A DNA stretch of 42,218 bases from Pseudomonadota bacterium. Lineage in GTDB: Bacteria > Pseudomonadota > Gammaproteobacteria > Burkholderiales > Thiobacillaceae. Shown piece by piece: positions 30,600-39,936 of the stretch. The DNA is taken from NCBI GenBank assembly GCA_021848725.1, contig JAJZTS010000015.1, positions 1 to 42,218 of the forward strand. The letters run 5' to 3'. Under the pieces are notes generated by a model. The model ran no database searches. It was given only the letters and a program-made list of their open reading frames with translations, and was not told the origin of the DNA. Every line of letters begins with the position of its first letter. The stretch's first letter is position 1. Made by a program: the position numbers and the translations under genes.

Positions 30600-31172
30600 T
30601 CAACGCCCTTGCTGTTCCAACAACGCGACGCGCGCTTCCAAGCGGGCGGTGGCGTCGCGCAGGGCATCCACCTCGTGGACGAACTCGGCTACCGCCGGCT
30701 TGCTCGCCAGCGTATCGGTCTCGTGTACCAGATACTCCGAAGCGGACTTGGCCGCACTCTGCTGCGCCTTGGCCTGCCAGTCGTGCAGGGCGGCCATGCC
30801 GTCCACCACGCGGGCGGCCAGGATGTCGCCAAGGTAAGGCCGCAAGGCCAAGGCCAAGTCGATGGCGGCGAAGGCGTTGCGGATGTCGGCGGCGAGCAGG
30901 CCGTCGCCGTCGGCCTGGGCCTCGTTCAAGGCCTGCCGTTCCCCGGCCAGCAGCCGCAGCAGCAGGGCTGGGCTGAGGCTGAGCTCGGTGGCGATGGCGG
31001 CATCTTGCGCCGCCGCCGACACATTGCCATCGGCATCGATTTGCGCGGTGAAGACCGGCGCGATCAGGTTCAAGCGGAACGCCTTGCCGGCGTGCCGCAT
31101 CAGCATGGCGCGCGCCGCCGGCTGTGCGGCCAGCAGACGATGGAGGACGGCAATCAGGGGCATGGAAAACAT
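30600..31172 (-). CDS. ubiJ: Ubiquinone biosynthesis accessory factor UbiJ
   Basis: A 190-aa SCP2-fold lipid-binding protein that, with UbiK, organises the aerobic ubiquinone synthesis complex in proteobacteria. The N-terminal SCP2 part ([18 protein letters not shown] ... [16 protein letters not shown]) is followed by [20 protein letters not shown] and a C-terminal coiled coil ([21 protein letters not shown]). The position immediately before ubiB supports the call. ubiE, often upstream, is not here. Two starts are possible, ATG at 31172 or at 31163. Neither has a clear ribosome-binding site, and a TACAAT box lies just before the first. Confidence 0.9.
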   Translation of the reverse strand: MFSMPLIAVLHRLLAAQPAARAMLMRHAGKAFRLNLIAPVFTAQIDADGNVSAAAQDAAIATELSLSPALLLRLLAGERQALNEAQADGDGLLAADIRNAFAAIDLALALRPYLGDILAARVVDGMAALHDWQAKAQQSAAKSASEYLVHETDTLASKPAVAEFVHEVDALRDATARLEARVALLEQQGR

Positions 31173-31241
31173 GGCGCGATTGTACCCGCTTGCCGTAAAC
31201 GCCGCCCGCCCTTACCCTCGCCGGAATTACGAGGAAAAATC

Positions 31242-32326
<1,085 letters not shown>

Positions 32327-32330
<4 letters not shown>

Positions 32331-32959
32331 ATCAAAGCGATCTACGGCAAATCGTTGCAGACACCGCCCGGCTCAGTGTCGAGCGCGGGCTGAACCAAGG
32401 CAGCTCGGGCAACGTCAGCGTGCGTTGCGGCGCCGGCATGCTGATTACGCCGAGCGGTCTGGCGACCGATGGTTTGAAGCCGAACGATATCGTCTACCTG
32501 CCGTTCGATGGCGAGGCCGAGGGCGATCTGCCACCGTCGAGCGAATGGCGCTTTCATCGCGACATCTATTTGCATCGGCCCGAAGCCGGTGCCGTGGTCC
32601 ATGCCCATTCACCCTTCGCCGTGTCGCTGTCTTGCCTGCGCCGCGGCATCCCGTCCTTCCACTACATGGTTGCCTTGGCCGGTGGCAAGGATATCCATTG
32701 CGCCGAGTATGCAACCTTCGGTACCCAGGCTCTGTCCGATCATATTCTGGCGGCGCTGACGGATCGACAGGCCTGCCTGATGGCCAATCATGGCCTGGTG
32801 GCCTTCGGCGACAGCGCCGAGCGGGCGCTCTACATCGCGCTGGAAGTGGAGGCCTTGTGCGAGCAGTTCTGGCGCGCTTCATTGCTGGGGGCGCCGGTCT
32901 TGCTGTCCGATGCCGAGATGGCCGAGGTGATCGAGCGCTTCAAGTCATACGGGCGCTGA
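32327..32959 (+). CDS. Class II aldolase, candidate methylthioribulose-1-phosphate aldolase
   Basis: A 210-aa aldolase/adducin-family enzyme. The residues used by L-fuculose-1-phosphate aldolase fall at identical numbers: E73, H92 and H94 (VVHAHS) and H155 (MANHG). The N-terminal phosphate-binding segments NQGSSGNVSVR and TPSG are present. Translational coupling to mtnA by a 4-nt overlap points to cleavage of methylthioribulose-1-phosphate (or the 5-deoxy analogue) to DHAP and an aldehyde, the DHAP shunt known from Rhodospirillum rubrum and some E. coli. MtnB, the dehydratase of the classical pathway, belongs to the same superfamily, so MtnB-like activity is the main alternative. No mtnC, mtnD, mtnP or mtnK is in view. 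Confidence 0.85.
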
Positions 32960-33081
32960 AGGCTTGTCTTTCCGCGATGGGCTGCTATGCCGAGCAGATA
33001 AGCCGGCAGGGTCGGCATCAATATAAGAATGCGCTAATATTTTCGTTTTTTCTCAATACGCGTGGAAGGAAGGGCAAAGTC

Positions 33082-33603
33082 ATGAACGGAAAAGCATGGT
33101 TGATCGTGGTGGCCGGCGTCTTGTCGCTGGCCTCGGGCCTGGCGCAAGCGCAGAAGAACAACGCCGGCATGGCATTGCCGTCGATCGGTCAGACCGTCGT
33201 GAAGATGCAGATCGCCAAGGGCGTCAGTCTGGACGACGCGGTGGAGTCGATGAAGCTGCGCGCCAACACGCTGAACATCAAGCTGGTCGCCGAGCTGCCC
33301 CTGTCCGAACAAGTCAAGGCCATGACCGGCAAGCCGGTGCGGCGCATAGGCGTCTACCAATTCTGCGATGCGTTGACCGCCAAGCAGATGGTCGATTACA
33401 GCATCGATTTTGCCGCCTACCTGCCGTGCCGCATCGCGCTGGTCGAAGACGACAAGGAGCCGGGTCGCGGCTGGCTGGTGATGATGGACCTCAACATGAT
33501 CATCAACGCCGCGCAACTGACACCGGAGATGAAGGCCAAGGCCATCGAGGTGCGCGACATCCTCGAGAGCATCATGAAGGCCGGCGCCAACGGCGAACTC
33601 TGA
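33082..33603 (+). CDS. Exported DUF302 protein
   Basis: A 173-aa protein with a signal peptide (MNGKAWLIVVAGVLSLASGLAQA) and one DUF302 domain: the N-terminal strand-helix unit VSLDDAVESMKLRA, LVAELPLSEQ, then IGVYQFCDALTAKQMVDYSIDFAAYLPCRIALVED and GWLVMMDLNMII. DUF302 proteins are small exported proteins often near sulfur or redox genes, and their molecular role is unsettled. Two cysteines (in QFCDA and LPCRI) could form a disulfide. A strong GGAAGGAAGG lies upstream, and an AT-rich stretch (33015-33060) with TAATAT could contain the promoter. It is followed by a long hairpin. Confidence 0.88.
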   Translation: MNGKAWLIVVAGVLSLASGLAQAQKNNAGMALPSIGQTVVKMQIAKGVSLDDAVESMKLRANTLNIKLVAELPLSEQVKAMTGKPVRRIGVYQFCDALTAKQMVDYSIDFAAYLPCRIALVEDDKEPGRGWLVMMDLNMIINAAQLTPEMKAKAIEVRDILESIMKAGANGEL

Positions 33604-33616
33604 GCTTGGTCTTGCT

Positions 33617-33652
33617 TAGCCGCCACGCGCCGAATTCGGAGTGCGGCGGCTA
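33617..33652. other. Long intergenic hairpin after the DUF302 gene
   Basis: TAGCCGCC (33617-33624) pairs with GGCGGCTA (33645-33652) around an inner palindrome CCGAATTCGG. No U-tract follows on either strand, so it is not a standard terminator. It may be an mRNA 3' end-stabilising structure. Confidence 0.5.
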
Positions 33653-33661
33653 GGTGCAGCA

Positions 33662-33689
33662 CAATAAAAAACGGGCGCCGAAGCGCCCG
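33662..33689 (-). terminator. Rho-independent terminator of the Thr-rich exported protein gene
   Basis: On the minus strand CGGGCGC-TTCG-GCGCCCG is followed by TTTTTTATT. The UUCG tetraloop and clean U-tract make it a strong terminator, placed 26 nt after the stop at 33716. It closes a compact promoter-riboswitch-gene-terminator unit. Confidence 0.95.
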
Positions 33690-33715
33690 AATTGGGTGGT
33701 TTCATCGACCTGAGG

Positions 33716-34393
33716 CTACATGGTCTCAGGCTTCTCAGGAGCCGGAGTGGTGGGCTTCATGGCGGGGGCCGGGGTGGCGGGCTTGTCGTCGTCCGCGCTA
33801 TCGGTGTCCTTCTCTTTCGGCAGCAAGCGGTGGTCGCGGTTGAAGCCGCCATCCTCGTCGTCAGAGATACTGTCGCGCAGCAGATTCTCGGCGACATTCT
33901 CATGCTCGCGTACTTGCCCGACCAGGCTGCAATCGCTGCGGCTGGTGCTGCCATCGAAGATCTGGGTCGAGTTGGTGTAGGTGCCCTTCTTGATGGTTGT
34001 GCACTTGCGCGCGAGCTTGGAGCCGTCGGTGCGGTCGATGGTCGTGTCGACCTTGCTGGTGACGTCGATGGTGAAGCCGCCCTTGGTGGCCAGCAGAGTG
34101 CCGACCAAGCTGGTGGTGCCGTTGTGGGTCTCGCCGTTACGCAGCACACAGGCGTTCAATGTGGTCGTGGTGTCGATCGCGCCGCTGGTGCTGTCCCAGC
34201 TGCCGCTCAGCGTGCGGGTACCGCCGCCGGAACACTTGTCGGTGCTGTTGATCGCGGTCGGCTTCGGCGCGGTCGGGGTCGTCGTCGTGCCAGTGGTGCC
34301 AGTGGTGGTGGTGGTGCTGTCCGCAGCGAAGGCGGTCGCGGAGACGAGGCCGGCGGCCAATAAGGCGCCGATGAGTTTGATGCGTTTGTTCAT
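33716..34393 (-). CDS. Exported Thr/Pro-rich four-cysteine protein under c-di-GMP riboswitch control
   Basis: A 225-aa protein with a clear signal peptide (MNKRIKLIGALLAAGLVSATAFA, cleavage at AFA-AD). After it comes a Thr/Gly-rich linker (25-48), a likely globular domain (50-160) with four cysteines (C54, C82, C131, C155) suited to two disulfides, an acidic stretch (SDDEDGG, DTDSADDD) and a Pro/Thr tail (PATPAPAMKPTTPAPEKPETM region, 205-225). I recognise no named family. The modular low-complexity layout suggests a cell-surface or matrix protein. It has its own promoter, a GEMM-I riboswitch in the leader, AGGAGAG before the ATG and a strong terminator, so it is expressed alone and probably responds to c-di-GMP. 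Confidence 0.85.
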   Translation of the reverse strand: MNKRIKLIGALLAAGLVSATAFAADSTTTTTGTTGTTTTPTAPKPTAINSTDKCSGGGTRTLSGSWDSTSGAIDTTTTLNACVLRNGETHNGTTSLVGTLLATKGGFTIDVTSKVDTTIDRTDGSKLARKCTTIKKGTYTNSTQIFDGSTSRSDCSLVGQVREHENVAENLLRDSISDDEDGGFNRDHRLLPKEKDTDSADDDKPATPAPAMKPTTPAPEKPETM

Positions 34394-34397
34394 GTCA

Positions 34398-34524
34398 CTC
34401 TCCTAAAAACTGCGAAAAATGGAGAGCGGGCTGCTAGGCAATCCCGCTATCGTAGGCCAGAGGCCCTTAGACCGGAGACTTTGCGTCCTCATCTTTCGGT
34501 GAGTTTGCTAGTGTCTGCCAGACC
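34398..34524 (-). promoter_or_regulatory. Cyclic-di-GMP-I (GEMM-I) riboswitch with expression platform
   Basis: Read on the minus strand from 34524, the conserved GEMM-I blocks appear in order: AGCAAAC, a stem CTCA/TGAG closed by a GAAA tetraloop, GGACGCAAAG, CTCCGGTCTAA, a GGCC-TCT-GGCC hairpin, CTACGATAGCGGG and ATTGCC (aptamer 34431-34524). The G preceding CAAAC (34508), a ligand-contacting position in the Vibrio Vc2 structure as I align it, is retained and favours c-di-GMP over cGAMP. The platform has two competing pairings. CCCGCT (34425-34430) can pair with AGCGGG (34443-34448) of the aptamer. CTCTCC (34421-34426) can pair with the Shine-Dalgarno GGAGAG (34398-34403). The two share two bases, implying translational switching. 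Direction (ON or OFF) is not certain. Confidence 0.93.
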
Positions 34525-34553
34525 AATATCGCAAATAAAACCGGTTGAATCAA
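34525..34553 (-). promoter_or_regulatory. Candidate sigma70 promoter for the riboswitch transcript
   Basis: On the minus strand TTGATT (34548-34553) and GATATT (34525-34530) are separated by exactly 17 nt. Each matches the consensus at four of six positions. Initiation about 7 nt downstream would start the RNA right at the 5' edge of the GEMM-I aptamer. Confidence 0.6.
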
Positions 34554-34690
34554 GGGAATATTCGACAAAGCCCCCATCCCCTGCCGTTTCATTCGCGTAT
34601 AGCCATGGTAGGCGGCCCTACCCGGTTTGCGGGTGTCCTGAAACAGCTTGTTACGTCTTGCTTTGAAACGTTAACAAAAGCGCGGCCAGC

Positions 34691-35404
34691 TTATTCGATG
34701 CGAATGGCCTTGAACAGGGCCGGCAGTCGGCGTTGCAGCAGCGTATCGATGGCAGTCGCATCGGGCTGATAGATGAACGGCCGCCGCGGGTAAATGCGGT
34801 CGTTCACCCAATGCTTGGACCAGCCATGGGTGCTGCTGATGCATTCCTCGGCGAAGCCGGCAAGCTGGTATTGCCGTTCCAACGCCAAACAAGCGCCGAC
34901 GAAGATATCGACATAGGACTGCACGATCGGAAACCGCGCCGACGGCGTGGCAACCCGGCGCGGCCGGTTCGCGTAAATCCACATTTCACCGATGGCCGGC
35001 AGTTGGCCGTTCAGCATAGCCACCTGTTTGTCGGCCACCGCCACGCGGCAATAACCGTCTTCGCGGGCATCCATGTTGCCGATCTCGGCATCGCTCGCCA
35101 ATGGAAAGACCACCGCATTCATCGTCGAGTTGGGGTGGGATACAACGCCGAGGAAGGTGGTGCTCAAGCCGACCGGCGCCCCCTGGGCGATCCAGGCGCG
35201 GCGAAAGCCTTGCACCCGTACCGGCCAGGCCTCTTTCGCGCTGGGGGCGGTGCGCAGGCGCGAGGCTTCTTGCATCAGGCTGCCGTAGCCGATCAGGTAT
35301 TGGGGCAGGCCGGGAGTGGGCAGGGGGTGGCAGTCGTCAGCGGCTGCGATGCCGGCGAGCAGTGCGAGGAGGAAAGCGGTGAGCGCTTTGGCGAAGGAAG
35401 GCAT
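34691..35404 (-). CDS. Exported gamma-glutamylcyclotransferase-fold protein
   Basis: A 237-aa protein with a signal peptide (MPSFAKALTAFLLALLAGIAAA) followed by a GGCT-like fold. The substrate-loop motif YGSLM is at 40-44, VRVQGFRRAW follows, and MDAREDGY (E115) occupies the place of the catalytic glutamate in the LDxxEG segment of cytosolic GGCTs. The C-terminal third (SYVDIFVGACLALERQYQLAGFAEECISSTHGW) is extra. GGCT enzymes normally act in the cytoplasm, so an exported member is unusual and might process gamma-glutamyl peptides in the periplasm. The start is set by the signal peptide (35402-35404). The upstream in-frame extension runs through repeat DNA. Confidence 0.75.
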   Translation of the reverse strand: MPSFAKALTAFLLALLAGIAAADDCHPLPTPGLPQYLIGYGSLMQEASRLRTAPSAKEAWPVRVQGFRRAWIAQGAPVGLSTTFLGVVSHPNSTMNAVVFPLASDAEIGNMDAREDGYCRVAVADKQVAMLNGQLPAIGEMWIYANRPRRVATPSARFPIVQSYVDIFVGACLALERQYQLAGFAEECISSTHGWSKHWVNDRIYPRRPFIYQPDATAIDTLLQRRLPALFKAIRIE

Positions 35405-35431
35405 GGGGAAAGTATAGCGTGGCCGCCTTTT

Positions 35432-35487
35432 GTCATTGCGAGGAGCGGAGCGACGCGGCAATCCATTGCCCTTTCCGTCATTCCCGG
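35432..35487. repeat. Dispersed intergenic repeat fragments (GTCATTGCGAGG and GTCATTCCCGG types)
   Basis: GTCATTGCGAGGAGCGGAGC, continuing to CGGCAATCC (35432-35465), matches a widespread intergenic repeat type of environmental proteobacteria. It is followed by GTCATTCCCGG (35477-35487), the end of the same element type seen at 10049. Both lie just upstream of the GGCT-like gene start. Confidence 0.65.
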
Positions 35488-35559
35488 GGCATCGGGTCCG
35501 GCTTGTTATGCCTCATGCAACTGTGTCATGCACGGCGGCGTCAGAGGGGATGAAAACCG

Positions 35560-35636
35560 CCCTCACCCCAACCCTCTCCCGGAGGGGGAGGCCGACGCGA
35601 AGCGCACCATCTGGTGCATGGAATGCACCCTACGCT
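35560..35636. repeat. Dispersed repeat cluster (CCCTCACCCC type plus GGTGCAT palindrome)
   Basis: CCCTCACCCCAACCCTCTCC followed by GGAGGGGGAGG (35560-35591) forms a hairpin and is related to the element in the thiC leader at 3490. Directly after it, GCGCACCATCTGGTGC and GGTGCATGGAATGCACC (35600-35630) form overlapping palindromes of another common intergenic repeat. Confidence 0.7.
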
Positions 35637-35853
35637 AGCCTAATCATACATATATGGCAGTTCACCCACCAGTTCAAGAGTGATCTCTCTCCGTAAGTTC
35701 ATAGCCAGGAAATTCGGCTAGCTTTCTCATAGCAAACAGATGTGCTGTGTGCGGGCTGTGCACATGTTCTGTCTGTTTAAGAAAGGTGTTGTACTCATCA
35801 CGAAGTGCGGTGCGTTTTTTTTGCTTGCCAAAAGGTGTCGTTCTGCTTGTTCA
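35637..35853. other. AT-richer gene-free spacer downstream of nrdJ
   Basis: Together with the repeats above this belongs to a 449-nt gene-free region. The stretch is less GC-rich than its surroundings and contains an eight-base T-run on the plus strand (about 35814-35821). I see no convincing ORF, terminator hairpin or RNA family. Apparent ORFs crossing into nrdJ on the plus strand are antisense shadows. Confidence 0.5.
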
Positions 35854-38800
35854 TCACCCGCACGCCCCCACCGCCCCGCAGGCTGTGCAGAAGTCGCAGC
35901 CATCCTTCTGAATCACCGTGTCGTTGCCGCATTCCTTGCACGGCTTGCCTTTCATGAGCGGTATGCCGAGCACGGGTTCGCCGGCCTCGGGGGTTTCCAG
36001 AATGCCCATCTGTTTGATCGGGTAGCCCTCTTCGGTGAGCAGGCCCAGCATGGCGTAGCGGTGGATGATGAGCCGGGCGAGGTAGGCCACGGTCGATGGC
36101 CAGGTCTGGCTCTTGTCCGAGCCGGGCAGTTTGGCCATGAAGTCGCCTAAGGGTTCCGGGTAGTCCAATAGCTTGCGCAGTTTCATGCCGATCCAGGCCG
36201 GGTCGAGCACGCGCATGTCGAGGCTGAGCGACTTGCACAGGCCGTCGAGGGCGCGCGGGTATTCGCCGGAGAGCCAGACCGAATAGGGGCGATTGACGCC
36301 ATCGGGCAGGGTGATCTCTTTCAGGCCGAGCACGAAGTCGTCGCCGGTGGCGGGGTTGAGGATGTCGACGGTCCAAGACAGGGTGCCGTCGGTACCGGTC
36401 TTGGGTTCTTTCAGGCTGAACAGCGCGTCGAGCACCGGGGTGGGGCCGTCGCTGTCGAGCGCGCGCAGTTCGTCCAGGTGCCAGCGCACGATCTGGGTGA
36501 CGGCGGAGACGATGCTGGGCACCGGCCGGGCCTCGCCCTCGGGCGGCATCGCGATGGCGCAGGCGTCGTCGCCTCTTGTTTTTGCGAGAGTGTCGAGCTT
36601 CAGTTTGAGCCAGGCGCGGTCGTTGGCGCGCATGTCCATGGACAGGCTCTTGGCCAGGGCGCCGATGCCGCGCGGCTGCTCGGCGCCGTTGACCCACACC
36701 TCGAACGGAAAGGCGCGGCCGCCGCCGTTGACGACATGGCCGACGAACAGGGCGAAGCTGCCCTGCGGGTATTCGATCATGTAGCTCCAGGCCGGATTGC
36801 CGCCGGGCAGGCGGGGACGCCCGGGCCACTTCAGGCTCTCCAGCACCGGGGCGGGGATAGTCTTGATCTCGATCCGGCGGTTCACGTCGGCGGTGACGAA
36901 GTCCTGCGGCGCGGTCTTGGCCGGCTCGACCGATAGCACGCTGCCGAGCACCGCGTTGGGCCGGTAGGTGGCCAGGCCCTTGAGGCCGGCCTTCCACGCG
37001 GCGAAGTAGAGGTTCTCGAAATCGACGTAGGGGTAGTCCTCCGGCACGTTCACCGTCTTGGAGATGCTGGAGTCGATATACGGCGCCACCGCGGCGACCA
37101 TGTCCATGTGCTCGGTGGCGGAGATCTCCAGCGCGGTGACGAAGGCCGGCGGCAGGTGGTCCATGTCACCGCCCTGCTCGCGGTAGACGCGGTAGGCGTG
37201 GTCTTCGACCTGGTGCTCTTTCATGTCGCCGTCGGCGCTGCGTTTCTTGCGGGTGTAGGCCCAGGAGAACGGCGGCTCGATGCCGTTGCTGGCGTTGTCG
37301 GCGAAGGCCAGCGAGATGGTGCCGGTGGGCGCGATGGACAAGAGGTGCGAATTGCGGATGCCGTGGCGGCGGATCAGCTCTTTGATCTCTTGCGGCAGCC
37401 GGCTGGCGAAGCTGTTGCCGGTGAGGTAGAGGTCGGCGTTGAACAGCGGGAAGGCGCCGCGCTCGCTGGCCAGTTCGCACGAGGCGCGATAGGCCGCGTC
37501 GCGCATGAACTCGGACACCTTGCCGGCGAAGGCGCGCGCCTCGTGGCTGTTGTAGCGTAGGCCGAGCATGACCAGGGTGTCGCCCAGGCCGGTGTAACCC
37601 AGGCCGACCCGGCGCTTGGCCATGGCTTCGGACCGTTGTTTTTCCAGCGGCCAGGCGGTCAGCTCCAGCACGTTGTCCAGCATGCGTACGGTCAGAGGAA
37701 TGGTCTTGCCGAAGGCCTCGAAGTCGAACTCGGCTTCAAGCGCGAACGGGTATTTCACGTAGCGGGTCAGGTCGATCGAGCCCAGGCAGCAGCAGCCGTA
37801 GGGCGGCAAGGGTTGTTCGGCGCAGTTGTGGACATAGAGGCCGTTGGCATCGAAGGCGTGCAGGTCGGCCACGGTGACATCGTAGACGGGTTCGGTGCCG
37901 TCTTCGTCCAGGGCTTCGACGGTGGCGACGAAACGCTCGCGATTGAACTGGCGTTTGTAGCCGGCCAGCAGCGCGGCCAGTCTTTCCGATTTGGCGCTGT
38001 CGGCGAAACCGATGTGCTCGGCAAAGACGCCGAGGTTGTCGCCGCTGATGACGATCTCGTGGATGGCCTGCTGCGGGTATTCGCGGCGGCCACCCTTGCC
38101 GTCGGGCAGCAGGGCCAGGCCGGCCGGCCGGCGCTGGCGATAGAGCGTGCTGGCGATGCCCAGGCGCAGCAGCATGCGCTGGACTGCCTTGAGCAGGGAT
38201 TCGTCGGCCTGGGTCAGGCGCACGCTGACGCCTTTGTCTTGCGTGCCTTGCACCGAGCCGTCGGCATCGAACAGGCCGCGCAGCAGGGCGCGGCAGAAGT
38301 CGGACGAGCCCGCCTCCATCTTGGGGGTGATGGTCTTGTGCTCGGGCGAGGCGCCGAGGGTGAAGGCCAGATCGCGCAGCGCGGCCGAGGCCATGCGGCA
38401 TTCGCCGTTGGCGGCGAGCAGGCATTGCCAGCCGCGAAAGTCGGCGCGGTGCGGTAGGGTGGCGATGGCCTGCGTGGCCGCCTGCATGATGCCGCTGGCG
38501 CTGTGATTCTGGATGCGGGCGTCGCTACCCACTACCTTGAGTTCCGGCGCCCAGACCGACAACACGGCCTTGTCTCTGCTGAGCCGGCCGTCGCCGATCA
38601 GCAACCCGAGCAGATAACCTTCCTCCGCCGTGCCATGGCCTTCCCAGCCTTCGAGCGCGCGGTGATCGTTGAGGACAATCTCGTCGCCGGGCTTGAGCGA
38701 GCCGGCGTCGCACCACTCGCTATGGGTCAGGTAGCGGGTGCGCCGGGTCACCTTGCGCACCGGGTGGTCGGCCGTCAGCCGCAGCGCGTAGCCTTCGCGC

Positions 38801-39834
38801 GTGCGCAGCCGCAGCACAGGCTTGATGCCGGTCGGGAAGAAGCCGGCCGACTTGGTGGGATAGGGCTTGCCATCGATGACGGCATCGAAGGGCCGGCCGA
38901 TCAGTTCCCCGACTTGGCGCGCGCCTTGGGCGGTCATGACCCAGGTATCCTCGGTCACACAGGGGTTGGTCGCCTCGATGGTTTCGCAGTAATACAGATT
39001 GTTGTCGCGGTTGATGCGGTCGAGGAAGAGCACGCCCGGCTCGGCGTGGTCGTAGGTGGAGGCCATGATCTGGGTCCATAGATCGCGCGCGCGGAGCTTG
39101 CGGTAGACCCACAGGCCGTCGGCGCGCTGGTAGGCGCCGGCCGCCTTCTGTTCGTCGATCGGTTCGGCGCGGTGCACCAGTTCGGCCTCGGCGTCGTCGG
39201 CCACGGCCTGCATGAAGGCATCGGTGACGCCGACCGAGATGTTGAAGTTCTTCAGGTCGCCCTGGTCCTTGGCGTGGATGAAGTCCTCGATGTCCGGGTG
39301 GTCGCAGCGCAAGATGCCCATCTGCGCGCCGCGCCGGGAGCCGGCCGACTCTACGGTCTCGCACGAGCGGTCGAACACCCGCATGTAGGAGACCGGGCCG
39401 CTGGCGCGGGAGTGGGTGCCGTGCACCAGCGCGCCCTTGGGCCGGATGGTGGAGAAGTCGTAGCCGACGCCGCCGCCGCGGCGCATGGTCTCGGCCGCCT
39501 CCTGCAAGGCGTTGTAGATGCCGGGCCGGCCTTCCGATTCGCCGGAGATCGCATCGCCCACGGGCTGCACGAAACAGTTGATCAGGGTGGCTTGCAAGTC
39601 GGTGCCGGCGGCGGAGTTGATGCGACCCGCCGGGATGAAGCCGGCCTCCATGGCTTTGAGGAACAGGTGCTCCCAGATGCCGCGCTTTTCCTTGGCCTCG
39701 ACCGCCGCCAAGGCGCGGGCGACGCGCTGGCGCACGTCGGTCACGGTCTTTTCGTCGCCCTTGGCGTATTTTTCCAGCAGGACTTCCTTGGAGATTTCCT
39801 GCTCGTCCAGTTCCGGGAACAGCGCGTTCTGCAT
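35854..39834 (-). CDS. nrdJ: Adenosylcobalamin-dependent (class II) ribonucleotide reductase NrdJ with intein
   Basis: A 1326-aa precursor that would be 947 aa after removal of a 379-aa intein. It reduces ribonucleotides using a B12-derived thiyl radical and needs no oxygen. Host-protein landmarks include [64 protein letters not shown] joined to [10 protein letters not shown] after splicing, and [20 protein letters not shown]. The C-terminal part holds two repeated TSCPD-like modules. A cysteine-rich tail (CKECGN ... [14 protein letters not shown]) probably binds metal or re-reduces the active site. The ATG follows CAGGAG, and candidate NrdR boxes lie upstream. The coding frame is open throughout, including the intein. 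Confidence 0.96.
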   Translation of the reverse strand: MQNALFPELDEQEISKEVLLEKYAKGDEKTVTDVRQRVARALAAVEAKEKRGIWEHLFLKAMEAGFIPAGRINSAAGTDLQATLINCFVQPVGDAISGESEGRPGIYNALQEAAETMRRGGGVGYDFSTIRPKGALVHGTHSRASGPVSYMRVFDRSCETVESAGSRRGAQMGILRCDHPDIEDFIHAKDQGDLKNFNISVGVTDAFMQAVADDAEAELVHRAEPIDEQKAAGAYQRADGLWVYRKLRARDLWTQIMASTYDHAEPGVLFLDRINRDNNLYYCETIEATNPCVTEDTWVMTAQGARQVGELIGRPFDAVIDGKPYPTKSAGFFPTGIKPVLRLRTREGYALRLTADHPVRKVTRRTRYLTHSEWCDAGSLKPGDEIVLNDHRALEGWEGHGTAEEGYLLGLLIGDGRLSRDKAVLSVWAPELKVVGSDARIQNHSASGIMQAATQAIATLPHRADFRGWQCLLAANGECRMASAALRDLAFTLGASPEHKTITPKMEAGSSDFCRALLRGLFDADGSVQGTQDKGVSVRLTQADESLLKAVQRMLLRLGIASTLYRQRRPAGLALLPDGKGGRREYPQQAIHEIVISGDNLGVFAEHIGFADSAKSERLAALLAGYKRQFNRERFVATVEALDEDGTEPVYDVTVADLHAFDANGLYVHNCAEQPLPPYGCCCLGSIDLTRYVKYPFALEAEFDFEAFGKTIPLTVRMLDNVLELTAWPLEKQRSEAMAKRRVGLGYTGLGDTLVMLGLRYNSHEARAFAGKVSEFMRDAAYRASCELASERGAFPLFNADLYLTGNSFASRLPQEIKELIRRHGIRNSHLLSIAPTGTISLAFADNASNGIEPPFSWAYTRKKRSADGDMKEHQVEDHAYRVYREQGGDMDHLPPAFVTALEISATEHMDMVAAVAPYIDSSISKTVNVPEDYPYVDFENLYFAAWKAGLKGLATYRPNAVLGSVLSVEPAKTAPQDFVTADVNRRIEIKTIPAPVLESLKWPGRPRLPGGNPAWSYMIEYPQGSFALFVGHVVNGGGRAFPFEVWVNGAEQPRGIGALAKSLSMDMRANDRAWLKLKLDTLAKTRGDDACAIAMPPEGEARPVPSIVSAVTQIVRWHLDELRALDSDGPTPVLDALFSLKEPKTGTDGTLSWTVDILNPATGDDFVLGLKEITLPDGVNRPYSVWLSGEYPRALDGLCKSLSLDMRVLDPAWIGMKLRKLLDYPEPLGDFMAKLPGSDKSQTWPSTVAYLARLIIHRYAMLGLLTEEGYPIKQMGILETPEAGEPVLGIPLMKGKPCKECGNDTVIQKDGCDFCTACGAVGACG
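37825..38961 (-). mobile_element. Intein with LAGLIDADG homing endonuclease motifs, inside NrdJ
   Basis: Precursor residues 292-670 (379 aa). Splicing blocks are all present: Cys1 in [13 protein letters not shown] (block A), [13 protein letters not shown] with the T-x-x-H of block [20 protein letters not shown] (block F), and the C-terminal VHN followed by Cys as +1 extein residue (block G). Between A and F are two LAGLIDADG motifs, [14 protein letters not shown] (about 406-419) and [13 protein letters not shown] (about 517-529). Both keep an acidic residue, so the endonuclease may be active. It interrupts the conserved TNPC motif of class II reductases (TNP|C), a typical choice for inteins. 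No frameshift or stop was seen. Confidence 0.97.
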
Positions 39835-39862
39835 GTCGATGTCTCCTGCCGGTTTGTTACGG

Positions 39863-39910
39863 GTACTAGATATAGCGCAACCTATCGCACCATAACACTA
39901 AATACCCCAC
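39863..39910 (-). promoter_or_regulatory. Candidate tandem NrdR boxes in the nrdJ promoter
   Basis: Two 16-bp sequences, 39863-39878 (GTACTAGATATAGCGC, plus strand) and 39895-39910 (ACACTAAATACCCCAC), are exactly 16 bp apart. The NrdR consensus is a pair of ACAC-W-ATATAT-W-GTGT palindromes about 15-16 bp apart in front of reductase operons. By my count the matches are 11/16 and 9/16, so each site is imperfect but the geometry is right. The proximal box covers a possible -10 (TATATC). Confidence 0.5.
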
Positions 39911-39936
39911 CGAGAACTGACCCGGGTCAAGAACGT

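Noticed and set aside
30609-31241. 211 open codons in frame before mtnA
   Set aside because: They are antisense to ubiJ and lack MtnA similarity. High GC content keeps the frame open by chance, and the ATG at 31242 has a good ribosome-binding site.
33617-33652. Hairpin as a Rho-independent terminator for the DUF302 gene
   Set aside because: The stem is strong but lacks a U-tract on either strand, so it is listed only as a hairpin.
34648-34676. Inverted repeat TTGTTA...TAACAA after the GGCT-like gene as a terminator
   Set aside because: Weak A/T-rich stem with a bulge and no clear U-tract after it on the minus strand.
35740-36150. Possible 136-aa plus-strand gene at the nrdJ 3' end
   Set aside because: Most of it is antisense to the cysteine-rich tail of NrdJ and no ribosome-binding site is evident.
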